Shown: positions 43,752-53,225, numbered from the stretch's first letter. The stretch: DNA of 64,000 nucleotides from Bacteroides intestinalis (GCF_902364365.1 NZ_CABJDN010000002.1:558155-622154); one strand, 5' to 3'. Program-made: numbers and translations. Notes: a model not told the origin generated them from the sequence alone.

Positions 43752-44603
43752 ATGAAAGCATTCAGTTTATTAATAGCACTTATGGCTTTAAGCTCATTGG
43801 GAGGAAACGGCAACGGTTCTATGAACCTTCGTGAAAAAGCCATTGATACGAATCGCCCCAATGGGTGGTATTACATCACGAGCGGTAAACAAGACAGCCT
43901 TTCGGCAGAGCCAATCGTAACGACCAAAGATTTTGCCTCCATAAGCCTCGACTCTTCCTTGAATGAACGGACAGGCGAAATGATATACCAAATTGTAGGA
44001 AGAGTAAACGAACAGTCGATTGAAGTATGGGCAGATGCAACCGAACGGTCTATAGGTAAACATATCGGTTTTGTATGTAACAATAAGGTAGTATGCAATC
44101 CTCGGGTTAATGCTCGGATTCCAAATGGCTATTTTGCTATTTCAGGTAAAGAAGCAGAGTTTAAAACGCTGTACAGACAAGTTCAAGAGGACATTAGAAA
44201 CGAAGAGATTGCTTCAGAACACAAGAAAGCATGGGAAGAAGCCCGCAAGGTACGCGAATCCATTACCGACTCTACCTTCCTTAAGACTAAACGTCCGATG
44301 TCCGATGATGCAATCGGCCCTTACAATTACCACACAGGATTGATGGAAGACCGGGCATACAATCAAACGGTTTATGTGATAGCAATAGATAGAGCTAAAA
44401 AATTCCTTTCAGTCGAGAATAACCAATTAGTTTTGAATCTGAAATCGGGCGCGGAAATCAATATAGCAGAAGATTTGTTCCAATATATCGTCGGACTATT
44501 CAACGATTGGAACAAATGGGTAAAAGATGGGCGATGCAAGATCGTAAAGAATGAGGAAGGATATTATGACATAGAAACAATCCGGCAGAAACGCAACAAT
44601 TAA
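43752..44603 (+). CDS. Exported protein with a SecD P1-head-like domain
   Basis: A 283-residue protein with a signal peptide-like start (MKAFSLLIALMALSSLGG). Residues about 35-130 resemble the SecD P1 head subdomain found as a stand-alone unit in Bacteroides (GWYYITSG, DFASISLDSS, GKHIGFVCNNKVVCNPRVNARIPNGYFAISG). A charged helical linker and a C-terminal helix-rich part follow, with no membrane helices. Function unknown. Its stop overlaps that of the convergent reverse-transcriptase gene, so the two mRNAs would be antisense at their ends. Confidence 0.65.
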   Translation: MKAFSLLIALMALSSLGGNGNGSMNLREKAIDTNRPNGWYYITSGKQDSLSAEPIVTTKDFASISLDSSLNERTGEMIYQIVGRVNEQSIEVWADATERSIGKHIGFVCNNKVVCNPRVNARIPNGYFAISGKEAEFKTLYRQVQEDIRNEEIASEHKKAWEEARKVRESITDSTFLKTKRPMSDDAIGPYNYHTGLMEDRAYNQTVYVIAIDRAKKFLSVENNQLVLNLKSGAEINIAEDLFQYIVGLFNDWNKWVKDGRCKIVKNEEGYYDIETIRQKRNN

Positions 44604-45721
44604 GATCCTTTCTCCAAACCTTTCAAAGCAGCAATAGAATCGGAAACATAAGCATTATCCGGTTCTATGGACCGCCAGTAGCAAAGAGTTCCAATCAGAC
44701 GCTTCAGGTAAGCAGGATCATGAGAACCTATCCGGCGTTGATGCTCCGCAAGCCCTTTCGTCAGAATGAAATGGACATTCTTGCGTATCTCCCTTTTCTT
44801 TGCTTTAGGAATGGTCAGTTTCACACCGGAACTGATGGAAACGCCTGTGATAATCTTTCTCTTATGCCCACTCAGGAAACGGGTTTTCTTATGATTGATT
44901 TCAAACTTTTCCTCCCGAATGATCTGTTTAATCAAAGGCAATATCTGTTGTGCCGGAAAGACATCTCCTGAAAAGGTGAGATCATCCGCGTAGCGGGTAT
45001 AAACCAGATTGTATTCAGTAGCCAGTGCCGCCAGTTTTTTATCCATCTCATAAGAGATGATATTACTCAGCGCCGGACTGGTAGATGCTCCCTGAGGCAA
45101 ACATCTGCGTACACAGCATAAAGCCGCAAGCACTCTTGCAATCTTCGGCGGATATCCCATACTCTCGAACATTTTCCGTACCCGCGGACTGCGTATAGAA
45201 CCAAAGAAATCATGGATATCAGTTTTCAGCACATAGGGCTTGCCCAAGTGTGGCCGGACATTATCGGAAATGGACATCTTGCACCGGAAACCGGTAGCGG
45301 CGGGATGCAGATTCACAAATGATAAAACGCGCTGATTAATAGCATTCTGAATGGTTTTCAGCTCTTTGTCCGGTGCTGAAATCATACGGTAGCCTCCCTT
45401 TCTTTTGCCAATCCAGAATTCCCGGTAATGTCCGGGAATATCTTTCAGTATCTCCTTTAGAACCGCTTCTTCCACTCCCAACAGATTGGCACACTTCGCC
45501 ACCGCCTCTGCATCAAACCACGGAATAACGGTCGAAGCAGAAGCGCCAAACCACCGGCTGAACCATCCCTTACGGGTAGTTTCCGTATCAGTAGCATCTT
45601 CTGTATTGCTGCGGTTTCCGGCTTTCCACCTTTTGTATCCTTCCTGTTCACGACTCGAAGAGATAATTTTGTAAATCAACAAGCCGGTGACAATCAGTAC
45701 CGCTATTAGAATTCCGTTCAT
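44600..45721 (-). CDS. Retron-type reverse transcriptase with N-terminal membrane anchor
   Basis: A 373-residue reverse transcriptase. Residues 3-19 are one transmembrane helix, followed by a charged linker. The RT core (about 95-320) has Asp168 in YVLKTDIHDFFGSI, RCLPQGASTSP (207-216), the catalytic YADD at 244-247, and retron-like NVRPHLG (154-160) and ITG (291-293) motifs. Retron RTs copy part of their own upstream RNA into branched msDNA. An msr-msd RNA with promoter is visible immediately upstream (45739-45867). No separate effector gene lies in the operon, so the membrane-bound N-terminus may take part in the output. Confidence 0.88.
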   Translation of the reverse strand: MNGILIAVLIVTGLLIYKIISSSREQEGYKRWKAGNRSNTEDATDTETTRKGWFSRWFGASASTVIPWFDAEAVAKCANLLGVEEAVLKEILKDIPGHYREFWIGKRKGGYRMISAPDKELKTIQNAINQRVLSFVNLHPAATGFRCKMSISDNVRPHLGKPYVLKTDIHDFFGSIRSPRVRKMFESMGYPPKIARVLAALCCVRRCLPQGASTSPALSNIISYEMDKKLAALATEYNLVYTRYADDLTFSGDVFPAQQILPLIKQIIREEKFEINHKKTRFLSGHKRKIITGVSISSGVKLTIPKAKKREIRKNVHFILTKGLAEHQRRIGSHDPAYLKRLIGTLCYWRSIEPDNAYVSDSIAALKGLEKGS

Positions 45722-45738
45722 CTTACATAGCCAAAAAA

Positions 45739-45867
45739 GGAAGAGGATGAGTATTTACTAATGTAAATCGTGGTATTTATACCAGAGTATTTACATTTCT
45801 AAGAAAGCTCCTGAGCTTACGAGGCGACTGCACCTCTTTCCTGCTAAATCTTTTTCTCATCCTCTTC
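45739..45867 (-). ncRNA. Retron msr-msd RNA
   Basis: Read on the minus strand: a1 GAAGAGGATGAG (45867-45856) pairs perfectly with a2 CTCATCCTCTTC (45751-45740). TTTAGC (45848-45843) follows a1, with the probable branch guanosine at 45844, as in known msr RNAs. Next come a hairpin GAGGTG-CAGT-CGCCTC (45836-45821) and AAGCTC/GAGCTT (45818-45805). The msd stem is AATGTAAAT (45797-45789) with ATTTACATT (45768-45760), with an inner GGTA/TACC. The RNA ends about 18 nt before the RT start. All elements of a retron ncRNA are present in the right order. Confidence 0.8.
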
Positions 45868-45872
45868 GTACG

Positions 45873-45905
45873 CAAAAATAGATTTTTTTTCACTTATAGC
45901 GCAAA
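45873..45905 (-). promoter_or_regulatory. Retron promoter
   Basis: Minus strand TTTG (45905-45902), 21-nt spacer, TATTTTTG (45880-45873). The predicted start, about 45867, coincides with the first base of a1. Confidence 0.75.
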
Positions 45906-45991
45906 AGAGAGACAATTTATTTTAATGTAGTAATGTTTTTTTAATCAGATTCTATAACTTTGCCTCCCATAAAGAAAATATCTATACTATA

Positions 45992-47530
45992 ATGAGTACA
46001 TCCAAACACCCGAAAGGTCTTTACCTCGTCTTTGCTACCAGCACGGCAGAACGTTTCAGCTACTACGGTATGCGTGCTATCTTCATCCTGTTTCTAACCC
46101 AGGCACTCTTGTTCGATAAGGAACATGCCGCCTCTATTTATGGCAGTTATACCGGACTGGTTTATCTCACTCCGCTCATCGGCGGATATATTGCTGATAA
46201 ATACTGGGGCATCCGGCGTTCCGTTTTCTGGGGTGCCATGATGATGGCGGTAGGCCAGTTCCTGATGTTCTTCAGTGCGTCGATGCTAGATACTAAAGAG
46301 CTTTCCCACTGGTTGATGTATGGGGGACTCACCTTCTTGATTTTAGGAAACGGATGCTTTAAGCCTACAGTTTCGTCATTGGTCGGACAACTTTATGAAC
46401 CGGGAGACAGACGCCTGGACTCTGCTTATACTATATTTTATATGGGTGTAAATGTGGGTTCTTTCTTCGCCCCACTGGTTTGCGGTTACTTCGGTGAGAC
46501 GGGTGATCCTAATGATTTCAAATGGGGATTCCTGATTGCAGCAATCGTTACAGTATTCACGGTAATTCTGTTTGAAACGCAAAAAAGCAAGTATCTGATC
46601 GGTCCTGACGGAAAACCGCTCGGCATTATTCCGGACGCCAAACGGGAGCAACCGAAAGAACATAAAACAGTTCAGCAAACAGCCATAGACAAAGATAAGA
46701 AGATGCGCAACAATTTGCTTCTCGGAGCACTGACCATTGCCCTTGCCTTATTCTTCTACTGGTGTTTCGGCAACGATTGGGTCAGTATAGGGATATTCAC
46801 GGCCTGTATCATCTTCCCCGTCAGCATTCTGCTGGATGGCTCTCTGACAAAAATAGAGCGTGACCGTATCTTCGTTATTTACATTATCGCTTTCTTCGTT
46901 ATATTCTTCTGGGCAGCCTACGAACAAGCAGGTGCTTCACTCACCCTTTTCGCTGCCGAGCAAACCGACCGTACAATCCTCGGTTGGGAAATGCCTGCCT
47001 CCTGGATACAATCTTTCAATCCGTTCTTCGTAGTTATACTGGCAGCCATTATGCCCAGTGTATGGGGTGCGCTGAACAAACGAGGCATGGAGCCGGCTTC
47101 CCCCACCAAACAAGCTATTGGTTTGTTACTGCTCTCACTGGGGTATTTAGTCATTTGCTTCGGTGTGAAAGATGTACAACCCGGTGTAAAAGTCAGCCTT
47201 ATCTGGCTAACCGGACTTTATTTCATCCACACTATGGGAGAAATAGCCCTCTCTCCTATCGGCTTATCCATGGTAAACAAACTCACTCCTGTCCGTTTTG
47301 CCTCTCTCATGATGGGAATCTGGTATCTTTCCACCTCTACTGCCAATAAATTTGCAGGAACTTTAGGCGGTCTTTATCCCGAAGACGGGAAAGTGAAAAC
47401 CCTGCTTGGATTCCGCATCGAAACCATGTTCGACTTCTTTATGGTATTCGTTATCATGTCCGGCGTAGCCTCTCTTATCCTCTTCCTGCTCTCAAAGAAA
47501 TTACAGAAGATGATGCATGGAGTGGAATAA
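45992..47530 (+). CDS. POT/PTR2-family peptide transporter
   Basis: A 512-residue major-facilitator protein of the proton-dependent oligopeptide transporter family with 12-14 helices. Family blocks include TAERFSYYGMRAIFILFLTQ, PLIGGYIADKYWG and FYMGVNVGSFFAPL. In canonical members the motif is ExxER; here the first Glu is replaced by Ser17 (S-T-A-E-R), so proton coupling may differ. Promoter TAACTTTG at 45955-45962. It probably imports di- and tripeptides; the precise substrate is not deducible. Confidence 0.9.
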   Translation: MSTSKHPKGLYLVFATSTAERFSYYGMRAIFILFLTQALLFDKEHAASIYGSYTGLVYLTPLIGGYIADKYWGIRRSVFWGAMMMAVGQFLMFFSASMLDTKELSHWLMYGGLTFLILGNGCFKPTVSSLVGQLYEPGDRRLDSAYTIFYMGVNVGSFFAPLVCGYFGETGDPNDFKWGFLIAAIVTVFTVILFETQKSKYLIGPDGKPLGIIPDAKREQPKEHKTVQQTAIDKDKKMRNNLLLGALTIALALFFYWCFGNDWVSIGIFTACIIFPVSILLDGSLTKIERDRIFVIYIIAFFVIFFWAAYEQAGASLTLFAAEQTDRTILGWEMPASWIQSFNPFFVVILAAIMPSVWGALNKRGMEPASPTKQAIGLLLLSLGYLVICFGVKDVQPGVKVSLIWLTGLYFIHTMGEIALSPIGLSMVNKLTPVRFASLMMGIWYLSTSTANKFAGTLGGLYPEDGKVKTLLGFRIETMFDFFMVFVIMSGVASLILFLLSKKLQKMMHGVE

Positions 47531-47569
47531 AAATCGTATTTTTGTGCCAATTTTAAAAATCTATCCCTT

Positions 47570-48106
47570 ATGGACACCATACAAATAAAAGACAAAAAGT
47601 TCACTGTTTCTATCAAGGAACAGGACATTCTGAAAGAAGTAACCCGCGTTGCAAATGAAATCAACCGCGATCTGGCTGGTAAAAACCCTCTATTTCTCAG
47701 CGTCCTTAACGGTTCGTTTATGTTTACTGCTGACCTGATGAAAAACATTACTATTCCCTGCGAGATTTCTTTTGTGAAACTGGCTTCTTACCAGGGGGTG
47801 TCCTCTACCGGAGTTATCAAAGAAGTGATCGGTATTACCGAAGATCTGACAGACCGCACGGTAGTGATTGTGGAAGATATTGTAGATACTGGCCTGACTA
47901 TGCAACGTCTGTTGGACACGCTGGGCACACGTAACCCGAAAGAAATTCACATCGCTTCGTTGCTGGTGAAACCCGATAAGTTGAAAGTAGATTTGAATAT
48001 CGAATACGTAGCCATGGAAATCCCCAATGACTTCATCGTAGGTTACGGATTGGATTATGACGGTTTCGGGCGCAATTATGCGGATATTTATACAGTAGTG
48101 GATTAA
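47570..48106 (+). CDS. hpt: Hypoxanthine phosphoribosyltransferase
   Basis: A 178-residue type I phosphoribosyltransferase for purine salvage (hypoxanthine and guanine with PRPP). The PRPP loop VVIVEDIVDTGLTM (about 102-115), LNGSFMFTADL and the purine-binding DFIVGYGLDYDG are all present. Its promoter is TATTTTTG at 47537-47544. The gene is followed by adk at 53 nt. Confidence 0.96.
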   Translation: MDTIQIKDKKFTVSIKEQDILKEVTRVANEINRDLAGKNPLFLSVLNGSFMFTADLMKNITIPCEISFVKLASYQGVSSTGVIKEVIGITEDLTDRTVVIVEDIVDTGLTMQRLLDTLGTRNPKEIHIASLLVKPDKLKVDLNIEYVAMEIPNDFIVGYGLDYDGFGRNYADIYTVVD

Positions 48107-48159
48107 AAAGGAATTTGAATTAGGTATAATATAAGTAACAGTTAAATTGTAAATCACAA

Positions 48160-48732
48160 ATGTTGAACATTGTAATTTTCGGTGCTCCCGGTTCAGGAAA
48201 GGGAACACAAAGTGAGAAAATCGTAGAAAAGTACGGTATTAACCACATCTCAACCGGTGACGTGTTGCGTGCAGAAATCAAGAACGGCACAGAACTGGGC
48301 AAAACAGCTAAAAGTTATATCGATCAAGGTCAGTTGATCCCTGACGAACTGATGATTGATATCCTTGCAAGTGTATTCGACAGCTTCGAAGACAGCAAAG
48401 GTGTAATCTTCGACGGTTTCCCCCGTACGATTGCACAGGCAGAAGCTCTGAAGAAAATGCTTGCTGAAAGAAATCAGGAAGTAAGCGTTATGCTCGACCT
48501 GGATGTACCTGAAGACGAACTGATGACCCGCCTCATCAAACGCGGTAAGGATTCCGGTCGTGCCGATGATAACGAAGAGACTATCAAGAAACGTCTTCTT
48601 GTTTACCATTCACAGACTTCTCCGCTGATTGACTGGTACAAACAAGAAGGACAATACCAGCACATCAAAGGACAAGGTGCACTGGAAGAAATCTTTGCTG
48701 ATGTTTGCGCTGCAATTGATGCTGCAAAGTAA
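48160..48732 (+). CDS. adk: Adenylate kinase
   Basis: A 190-residue short-lid adenylate kinase (ATP + AMP to 2 ADP). P-loop GAPGSGKGTQ (8-17), the AMP site HISTGDVLR, DGFPRTIAQAE and the RADDNEETIKKRL segment are conserved; the Cys4 zinc lid is absent as in the short form. Probably co-transcribed with hpt. A GC-rich terminator follows. Confidence 0.97.
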   Translation: MLNIVIFGAPGSGKGTQSEKIVEKYGINHISTGDVLRAEIKNGTELGKTAKSYIDQGQLIPDELMIDILASVFDSFEDSKGVIFDGFPRTIAQAEALKKMLAERNQEVSVMLDLDVPEDELMTRLIKRGKDSGRADDNEETIKKRLLVYHSQTSPLIDWYKQEGQYQHIKGQGALEEIFADVCAAIDAAK

Positions 48733-48753
48733 AGTAACACAATCATAATTTAG

Positions 48754-48798
48754 AAGCGCGGTATTATCATTTTCATGGTATTACCGCGCTTTGTTGTT
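48754..48798 (+). terminator. Terminator of hpt-adk
   Basis: AAGCGCGGTA (48754-48763) pairs perfectly with TACCGCGCTT (48782-48791), followed by TGTTGTTCTTTT. Confidence 0.85.
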
Positions 48799-48853
48799 CT
48801 TTTATATAGCCTGAGATGTATGGAAAATGAAACACGCATGCAGTGAGATAGTT

Positions 48854-48950
48854 GATTCTTCCACAAAGAATCAAGAGTTTGTCTACAAGAAGTTAACTTC
48901 CTGTCGACAAACTCTTAACTTCTTGCAAACAAGAAATTAAGAGTTTGCAA
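48854..48950. repeat. Intergenic hairpin cluster built on AAGAGTTTG
   Basis: GATTCTT/AAGAATC (48854-48860/48866-48872) is followed by AAGAGTTTGTC (48873-48883) paired with GACAAACTCTT (48906-48916), inside which lies the palindrome GAAGTTAACTTC. A TTCTTG/CAAGAA hairpin and a third copy of AAGAGTTTG (48939-48947) follow. No coding potential. Confidence 0.55.
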
Positions 48951-49175
48951 CCACCTAATATACAGCAATATAAAAACATTATAAGAAAAGAGATTTTATA
49001 TCAAAACATTACCATTTACCTAATTCCACTAAAAACGTTCTGTCCGCAAAATCGGACTTACATTCAACCTCCCCTATCATATAACCAAAAGCTTTCAGCC
49101 TGGCAGAGTTTAGACGAAACTAGAGTTAGCAAGCAAAAAGGAATAAAAAAGTTTGAGGTAGTCCTAGAGAATCGT
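48951..49175. other. AT-rich intergenic stretch upstream of obgE
   Basis: A frame from 48945 to 49238 is open but has no convincing ribosome site, poor coding composition and spans the obgE promoter. I see no gene. Confidence 0.4.
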
Positions 49176-49183
49176 TACTTTTG
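49176..49183 (+). promoter_or_regulatory. -7 box of the obgE operon
   Basis: TACTTTTG, 48 nt upstream of the obgE ATG. It probably serves obgE, pgeF, lspA and the two genes that follow, whose gaps are short or overlapping. Confidence 0.6.
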
Positions 49184-49230
49184 CATCGAAAAAGAAAATA
49201 AGTATTTTAAAATCAATTGTAAGGAAAGAA

Positions 49231-50403
49231 ATGGCTGAATCGAACTTTGTTGACTACGTAAAGATATATTGCCGCTCCGGAAAGGGCGGACGAGGCTCTA
49301 CGCACATGAGGCGTGAGAAATACATACCCAATGGCGGCCCCGACGGAGGTGACGGAGGACGAGGAGGTCACATCATCCTGCGCGGCAACCGTAACTACTG
49401 GACGCTATTACATTTGCGCTACGACCGCCATGCACTGGCCGGACATGGAGAATCCGGTTCCAAGAACCGCAGTTTTGGTAAGGACGGAGAAGACAAGATT
49501 ATTGAAGTTCCCTGTGGCACAGTGGTATACAATGCCGAAACAGGTGAATATATCTGTGACGTCACCGAGCATGGGCAAGAAGTAGTTCTGCTGAAAGGTG
49601 GACGCGGCGGACTGGGTAACTGGCACTTCAAGACAGCTACTCGTCAGGCACCCCGCTTTGCACAACCGGGCGAGCCGATGCAGGAAATGACAGTAATCAT
49701 GGAGCTGAAGCTCTTGGCAGATGTAGGGCTGGTAGGCTTCCCGAATGCCGGAAAATCGACCTTGCTTGCTTCCGTATCTGCCGCCAAGCCCAAGATAGCC
49801 AACTATCCCTTCACCACATTGGAACCCAACCTGGGTATTGTTTCTTACCGTGACAGCAAGTCGTTTGTCATGGCGGACATTCCCGGCATCATTGAAGGAG
49901 CCAGTGCCGGTAAAGGTTTGGGATTGCGCTTTCTGCGACACATCGAGCGTAACTCTCTGTTGCTCTTCATGGTGCCTGCCGATAGCGACGATATCCGGAA
50001 AGAATATGAAATCCTGTTGAATGAACTGAGCACTTTCAATCCTGAAATGCTGGACAAGCAACGGGTACTTGCCATCACCAAGAGCGATATGCTCGATCAG
50101 GAATTGATGGACGAAATAGAGCCTACACTCCCTGCAAACGTTCCGCATGTATTCATTTCTTCCATTACCGGTATGGGGCTTTCCGTACTGAAAGATATTC
50201 TTTGGGAAGAATTGAATAAGGATAGCAACAAAATAGAAGCTATAGTCCACCGTCCGAAGGATGTAAGCAAACTCCAGCAAGAACTGCAAGAAATGGGTGA
50301 GGATGAGGACCTCAGCTATGAATATGTGGAAGACGACGAGGATGTGGAAGACTTGGAAGACTTTGAATATGAGGAGGAAGACTGGGAGGATGACAAGCAA
50401 TGA
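49231..50403 (+). CDS. obgE: GTPase Obg
   Basis: A 390-residue Obg: glycine-rich OBG fold (1-160, [14 protein letters not shown]), G domain from about 165 with G1 GFPNAGKST, switch [18 protein letters not shown] and TKSDML as G4, and an acidic C-terminal tail ([20 protein letters not shown]). Obg is an essential ribosome-assembly and stress GTPase. The next gene overlaps its stop by 4 nt. Confidence 0.97.
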   Translation: MAESNFVDYVKIYCRSGKGGRGSTHMRREKYIPNGGPDGGDGGRGGHIILRGNRNYWTLLHLRYDRHALAGHGESGSKNRSFGKDGEDKIIEVPCGTVVYNAETGEYICDVTEHGQEVVLLKGGRGGLGNWHFKTATRQAPRFAQPGEPMQEMTVIMELKLLADVGLVGFPNAGKSTLLASVSAAKPKIANYPFTTLEPNLGIVSYRDSKSFVMADIPGIIEGASAGKGLGLRFLRHIERNSLLLFMVPADSDDIRKEYEILLNELSTFNPEMLDKQRVLAITKSDMLDQELMDEIEPTLPANVPHVFISSITGMGLSVLKDILWEELNKDSNKIEAIVHRPKDVSKLQQELQEMGEDEDLSYEYVEDDEDVEDLEDFEYEEEDWEDDKQ

Positions 50404-51221
50404 TTGCTCTGACAGAAGATAAACGAATGTTGGGGTACGGGGTTTTGACACCGTACTCCAACATTTTTTGTTTCGCAACTACCCGCCGGGAAGGTTTCAG
50501 CAAAGGAGATTATGCCTCTTTCAACTGTACACCTTACACGGGGGATGATGTGGAATCTGTCCGTCGCAATCAGGAACTACTCTGCAACTCCATGCCTCAA
50601 CACCCTAAAGAATTAGTCATTCCGTTCCAGACACATGGTACAAAGGTGAAAGTGATTGATGAAAAGTATCTCAATGCCACATCTGGCGAGCGTACGGCCA
50701 TGCTGCAAGGGGTGGATGCACTAATCACCAAGGAACCGGGTTGCTGCATTTGCATTTCTACGGCAGACTGTATTCCTATCCTGTTGTATGACCGCAAGAA
50801 CCAAGTGGTAGCCGCCGCCCATGCGGGTTGGCGGGGAACGGTGAATTACATAGCCGGACATACTCTCGACAGGATGCGGGCACTCTATGGAACCGATGGA
50901 AAAGATGTTATCGCTTGTATCGGCCCCGGCATATCCTTGCCTTCTTTTGAAGTAGGCGAAGAAGTGTACGAAGCTTTCCGCATGAACGGTTTTGCAATGG
51001 ATTATATATCAGAATGGAAGCCGGAAACACATAAGCATCACATCGACCTGTGGGCTGCTAACCGGATGCAGTTGCTCGACTTCGGCGTACCCGGCGAGCA
51101 AATAGAAACATCTGGTATTTGTACCTATATAAGGCATGAAGAATTTTTCTCGGCAAGACGGCTTGGCATTAAATCTGGACGTATACTATCGGGAATTATG
51201 ATAGTAGACACAAAACCATAA
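50400..51221 (+). CDS. pgeF: Laccase-domain peptidoglycan editing factor (PgeF/YfiH family)
   Basis: A 273-residue copper/zinc-type DUF152 protein with [24 protein letters not shown] (the metal His and conserved Trp-Arg-Gly), [15 protein letters not shown] and SARR. Members include the E. coli factor that removes misincorporated residues from peptidoglycan precursors, and purine nucleoside phosphorylase-like activities. Its ATGA start overlaps the obgE stop. Confidence 0.9.
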   Translation: MIALTEDKRMLGYGVLTPYSNIFCFATTRREGFSKGDYASFNCTPYTGDDVESVRRNQELLCNSMPQHPKELVIPFQTHGTKVKVIDEKYLNATSGERTAMLQGVDALITKEPGCCICISTADCIPILLYDRKNQVVAAAHAGWRGTVNYIAGHTLDRMRALYGTDGKDVIACIGPGISLPSFEVGEEVYEAFRMNGFAMDYISEWKPETHKHHIDLWAANRMQLLDFGVPGEQIETSGICTYIRHEEFFSARRLGIKSGRILSGIMIVDTKP

Positions 51222-51231
51222 CTTTTTTAAT

Positions 51232-51876
51232 ATGAAGAATATTTTGTCCAAGGGGCAGCTATCGATTCTCATTGTATTGGGAATTTTGATTCTTGACCAA
51301 ATCATAAAGATTGAAGTAAAAACAAATATGTACTATGGCGAAAGCATACATATCACGGATTGGTTTTATCTTCGCTTTATAGAAAATCCCGGCATGGCTT
51401 TCGGTATGCAGATAGTGCCTAAAGCCATTCAGACTATTGCCCGTACAATATTTTCCATCGCGATTGTATGGTATATCGCCATACTTATTAAAGCTAAATA
51501 TAAGCGCGGTTACATTGCATGCGTTTCATTGATATTGGCAGGAGCTATCGGGAATATCATCGACAGCATATTCTATGGCGTTATTTTCAGTAAGAGTACA
51601 CCCGCCGAGCTCTCTACTTTCGTACCTATAGGGGAAGGATATACCGGTTGGCTGCATGGGAAAGTGGTCGATATGTTCTACTTTCCTCTTTTTGAGTTTA
51701 ACTGGCCAAACTGGATGCCATTTATTGGAGGAGACAATTTTGTATTCTTCAGTCCGATATTCAATTTGGCGGATGCTGCCATCAGTTGCGGAGTGATTAT
51801 TTTGTTTTTGTTTTACATGAAAAGTTTAAATAGCAGTTTCAGTTTATGTACCAGATCACCGTATCAGAAGAAATAA
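51232..51876 (+). CDS. lspA: Lipoprotein signal peptidase
   Basis: A 214-residue, four-helix signal peptidase II (EC 3.4.23.36) that cleaves prolipoproteins. Catalytic Asp residues sit in GAIGNIIDSIFYG and FNLADAAIS, and the FIENPGMAFG block is the conserved N-x-G-x-A-F motif. It is longer than the 160-residue E. coli protein because of a periplasmic insert, as in other Bacteroides. The next gene overlaps by 31 nt. Confidence 0.95.
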   Translation: MKNILSKGQLSILIVLGILILDQIIKIEVKTNMYYGESIHITDWFYLRFIENPGMAFGMQIVPKAIQTIARTIFSIAIVWYIAILIKAKYKRGYIACVSLILAGAIGNIIDSIFYGVIFSKSTPAELSTFVPIGEGYTGWLHGKVVDMFYFPLFEFNWPNWMPFIGGDNFVFFSPIFNLADAAISCGVIILFLFYMKSLNSSFSLCTRSPYQKK

Positions 51877-52511
51877 AGAATGCCTGCCCCATCTTCAAAG
51901 GTGCAGCCGTTTATGCAGAAGTTACCAATACAGCCTTTTGTGAAGGGCTTTGGGAAGAGATCAACGCTTTCACCCGGGAACTGACTTCCACTACCCAGCC
52001 GGAGGACATCAAACTGCAACCCGCCATTGCAGCTACCCGCGAAGCTTATAAACGTTGCGGTAAAGACCCCAGCCGTTACCGTCCTTCTGCCGAAGCCTTG
52101 CGCCGCCGCCTGATGCGCGGAATTGCCCTTTACCAGATAGACACACTGGTTGACCTGATTAATCTGGTGTCTCTGCGCACCGGTTATTCCATCGGTGGTT
52201 TCGATGCGGACAAGATACAGGGCACTGACCTCAAACTGGGAGTTGGACGCGCCGAAGAACCATTCGAAGGTATCGGACGGGGCGTGCTGAACATCGAAGG
52301 ACTTCCCGTCTATCGCGATGCCGTAGGCGGTATCGGTACTCCCACCAGCGACAATGAACGTACTAAAATGGATTTAGGTACCCAGCATATCCTTGCCATC
52401 GTCAATGGTTACAGCGGACAGGAAGGTTTGCAGGAAGCTGTCGAAATGATACAGGAGTTACTGAAAAAATACGCTTCCTCGAATGGAGGAGAAATTATCT
52501 ATTTTGAATAA
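51846..52511 (+). CDS. B3/B4 tRNA-binding domain protein
   Basis: A 221-residue stand-alone B3/B4 domain, as in the beta subunit of phenylalanyl-tRNA synthetase (RCGKDPSRYRPSAEAL, FDADKIQGTDLKLGVG and GGIGTPTSDNERTKMDL). Related free-standing proteins are thought to edit mischarged tRNA or bind aminoacyl groups, but function is not settled. The start within lspA (31-nt overlap) points to translational coupling. Confidence 0.85.
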   Translation: MYQITVSEEIKNACPIFKGAAVYAEVTNTAFCEGLWEEINAFTRELTSTTQPEDIKLQPAIAATREAYKRCGKDPSRYRPSAEALRRRLMRGIALYQIDTLVDLINLVSLRTGYSIGGFDADKIQGTDLKLGVGRAEEPFEGIGRGVLNIEGLPVYRDAVGGIGTPTSDNERTKMDLGTQHILAIVNGYSGQEGLQEAVEMIQELLKKYASSNGGEIIYFE

Positions 52512-52529
52512 CGAGAAGGACCTTTAATC

Positions 52530-53156
52530 ATGAACATATTCTTTCTGTTACTATCATTCGCACTGGCTTATACTCCGCCTGAAGAGAAACCAAACTTCTC
52601 GCAAATGGAAATCAATCATATCCGGGTTACTACACCGGGGCTTTTCGATAACGATAAATTGTTAGAATTGCATCTGGAACAAATACCTGATACCGCCTAT
52701 TGCTTTCCGCTTCCCGGAGGAAAAGTGATTTCTCCTTACGGACGCGGTGGCGGCCGCCACTCGGGGATTGATATCAAGACTTGCGCCAAAGACACGATAC
52801 GCAGTGCTTTCGATGGCATTGTACGTATGTCGAAGCCTTACAGTGCTTACGGTAACGTAATCGTTGTGCGCCATTCTTCGGGATTGGAAACGATATACAG
52901 TCATAATTTTAAGAATCTTGTTCAGAGCGGTGACGTCGTAAAGGCCGGACAACCCATTGCACTGACCGGACGTACCGGACGAGCCAGCACCGAACACCTT
53001 CATTTTGAAACCCGCGTCAACGGGCAGCATTTCAACCCCAATCTCATTTTCGATTTCAAAGAAAGGACACTCCGCAAAGAGTGTATTCACTGCACCAAGA
53101 ATGGAAAAGGCGTCATCGTGAAGCCTGCAACAAAAAAAACAGCCGGAACCAGCTAA
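52530..53156 (+). CDS. M23 family metallopeptidase
   Basis: A 208-residue exported LytM/M23 endopeptidase. The signal peptide is short (MNIFFLLLSFALA). The zinc site is HSGIDIKT (His and Asp) with EHLHFETRVNG (second HxH), and the conserved VIVVRHSSGLETIYSHN strand region lies between. It should cut peptidoglycan cross-links in the periplasm or regulate other hydrolases. It is 18 nt from the preceding gene. Confidence 0.92.
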   Translation: MNIFFLLLSFALAYTPPEEKPNFSQMEINHIRVTTPGLFDNDKLLELHLEQIPDTAYCFPLPGGKVISPYGRGGGRHSGIDIKTCAKDTIRSAFDGIVRMSKPYSAYGNVIVVRHSSGLETIYSHNFKNLVQSGDVVKAGQPIALTGRTGRASTEHLHFETRVNGQHFNPNLIFDFKERTLRKECIHCTKNGKGVIVKPATKKTAGTS

Positions 53157-53225
53157 GTATCCAAACGTTTCACTAAATTTGCAACTGTTTTACCTATAAA
53201 ACGACATGAACTTATAAACAATTCA

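Noticed and set aside
48945..49238. 97-codon frame upstream of obgE
   Set aside because: It has no ribosome site, unusual composition and spans the obgE promoter and ribosome site.
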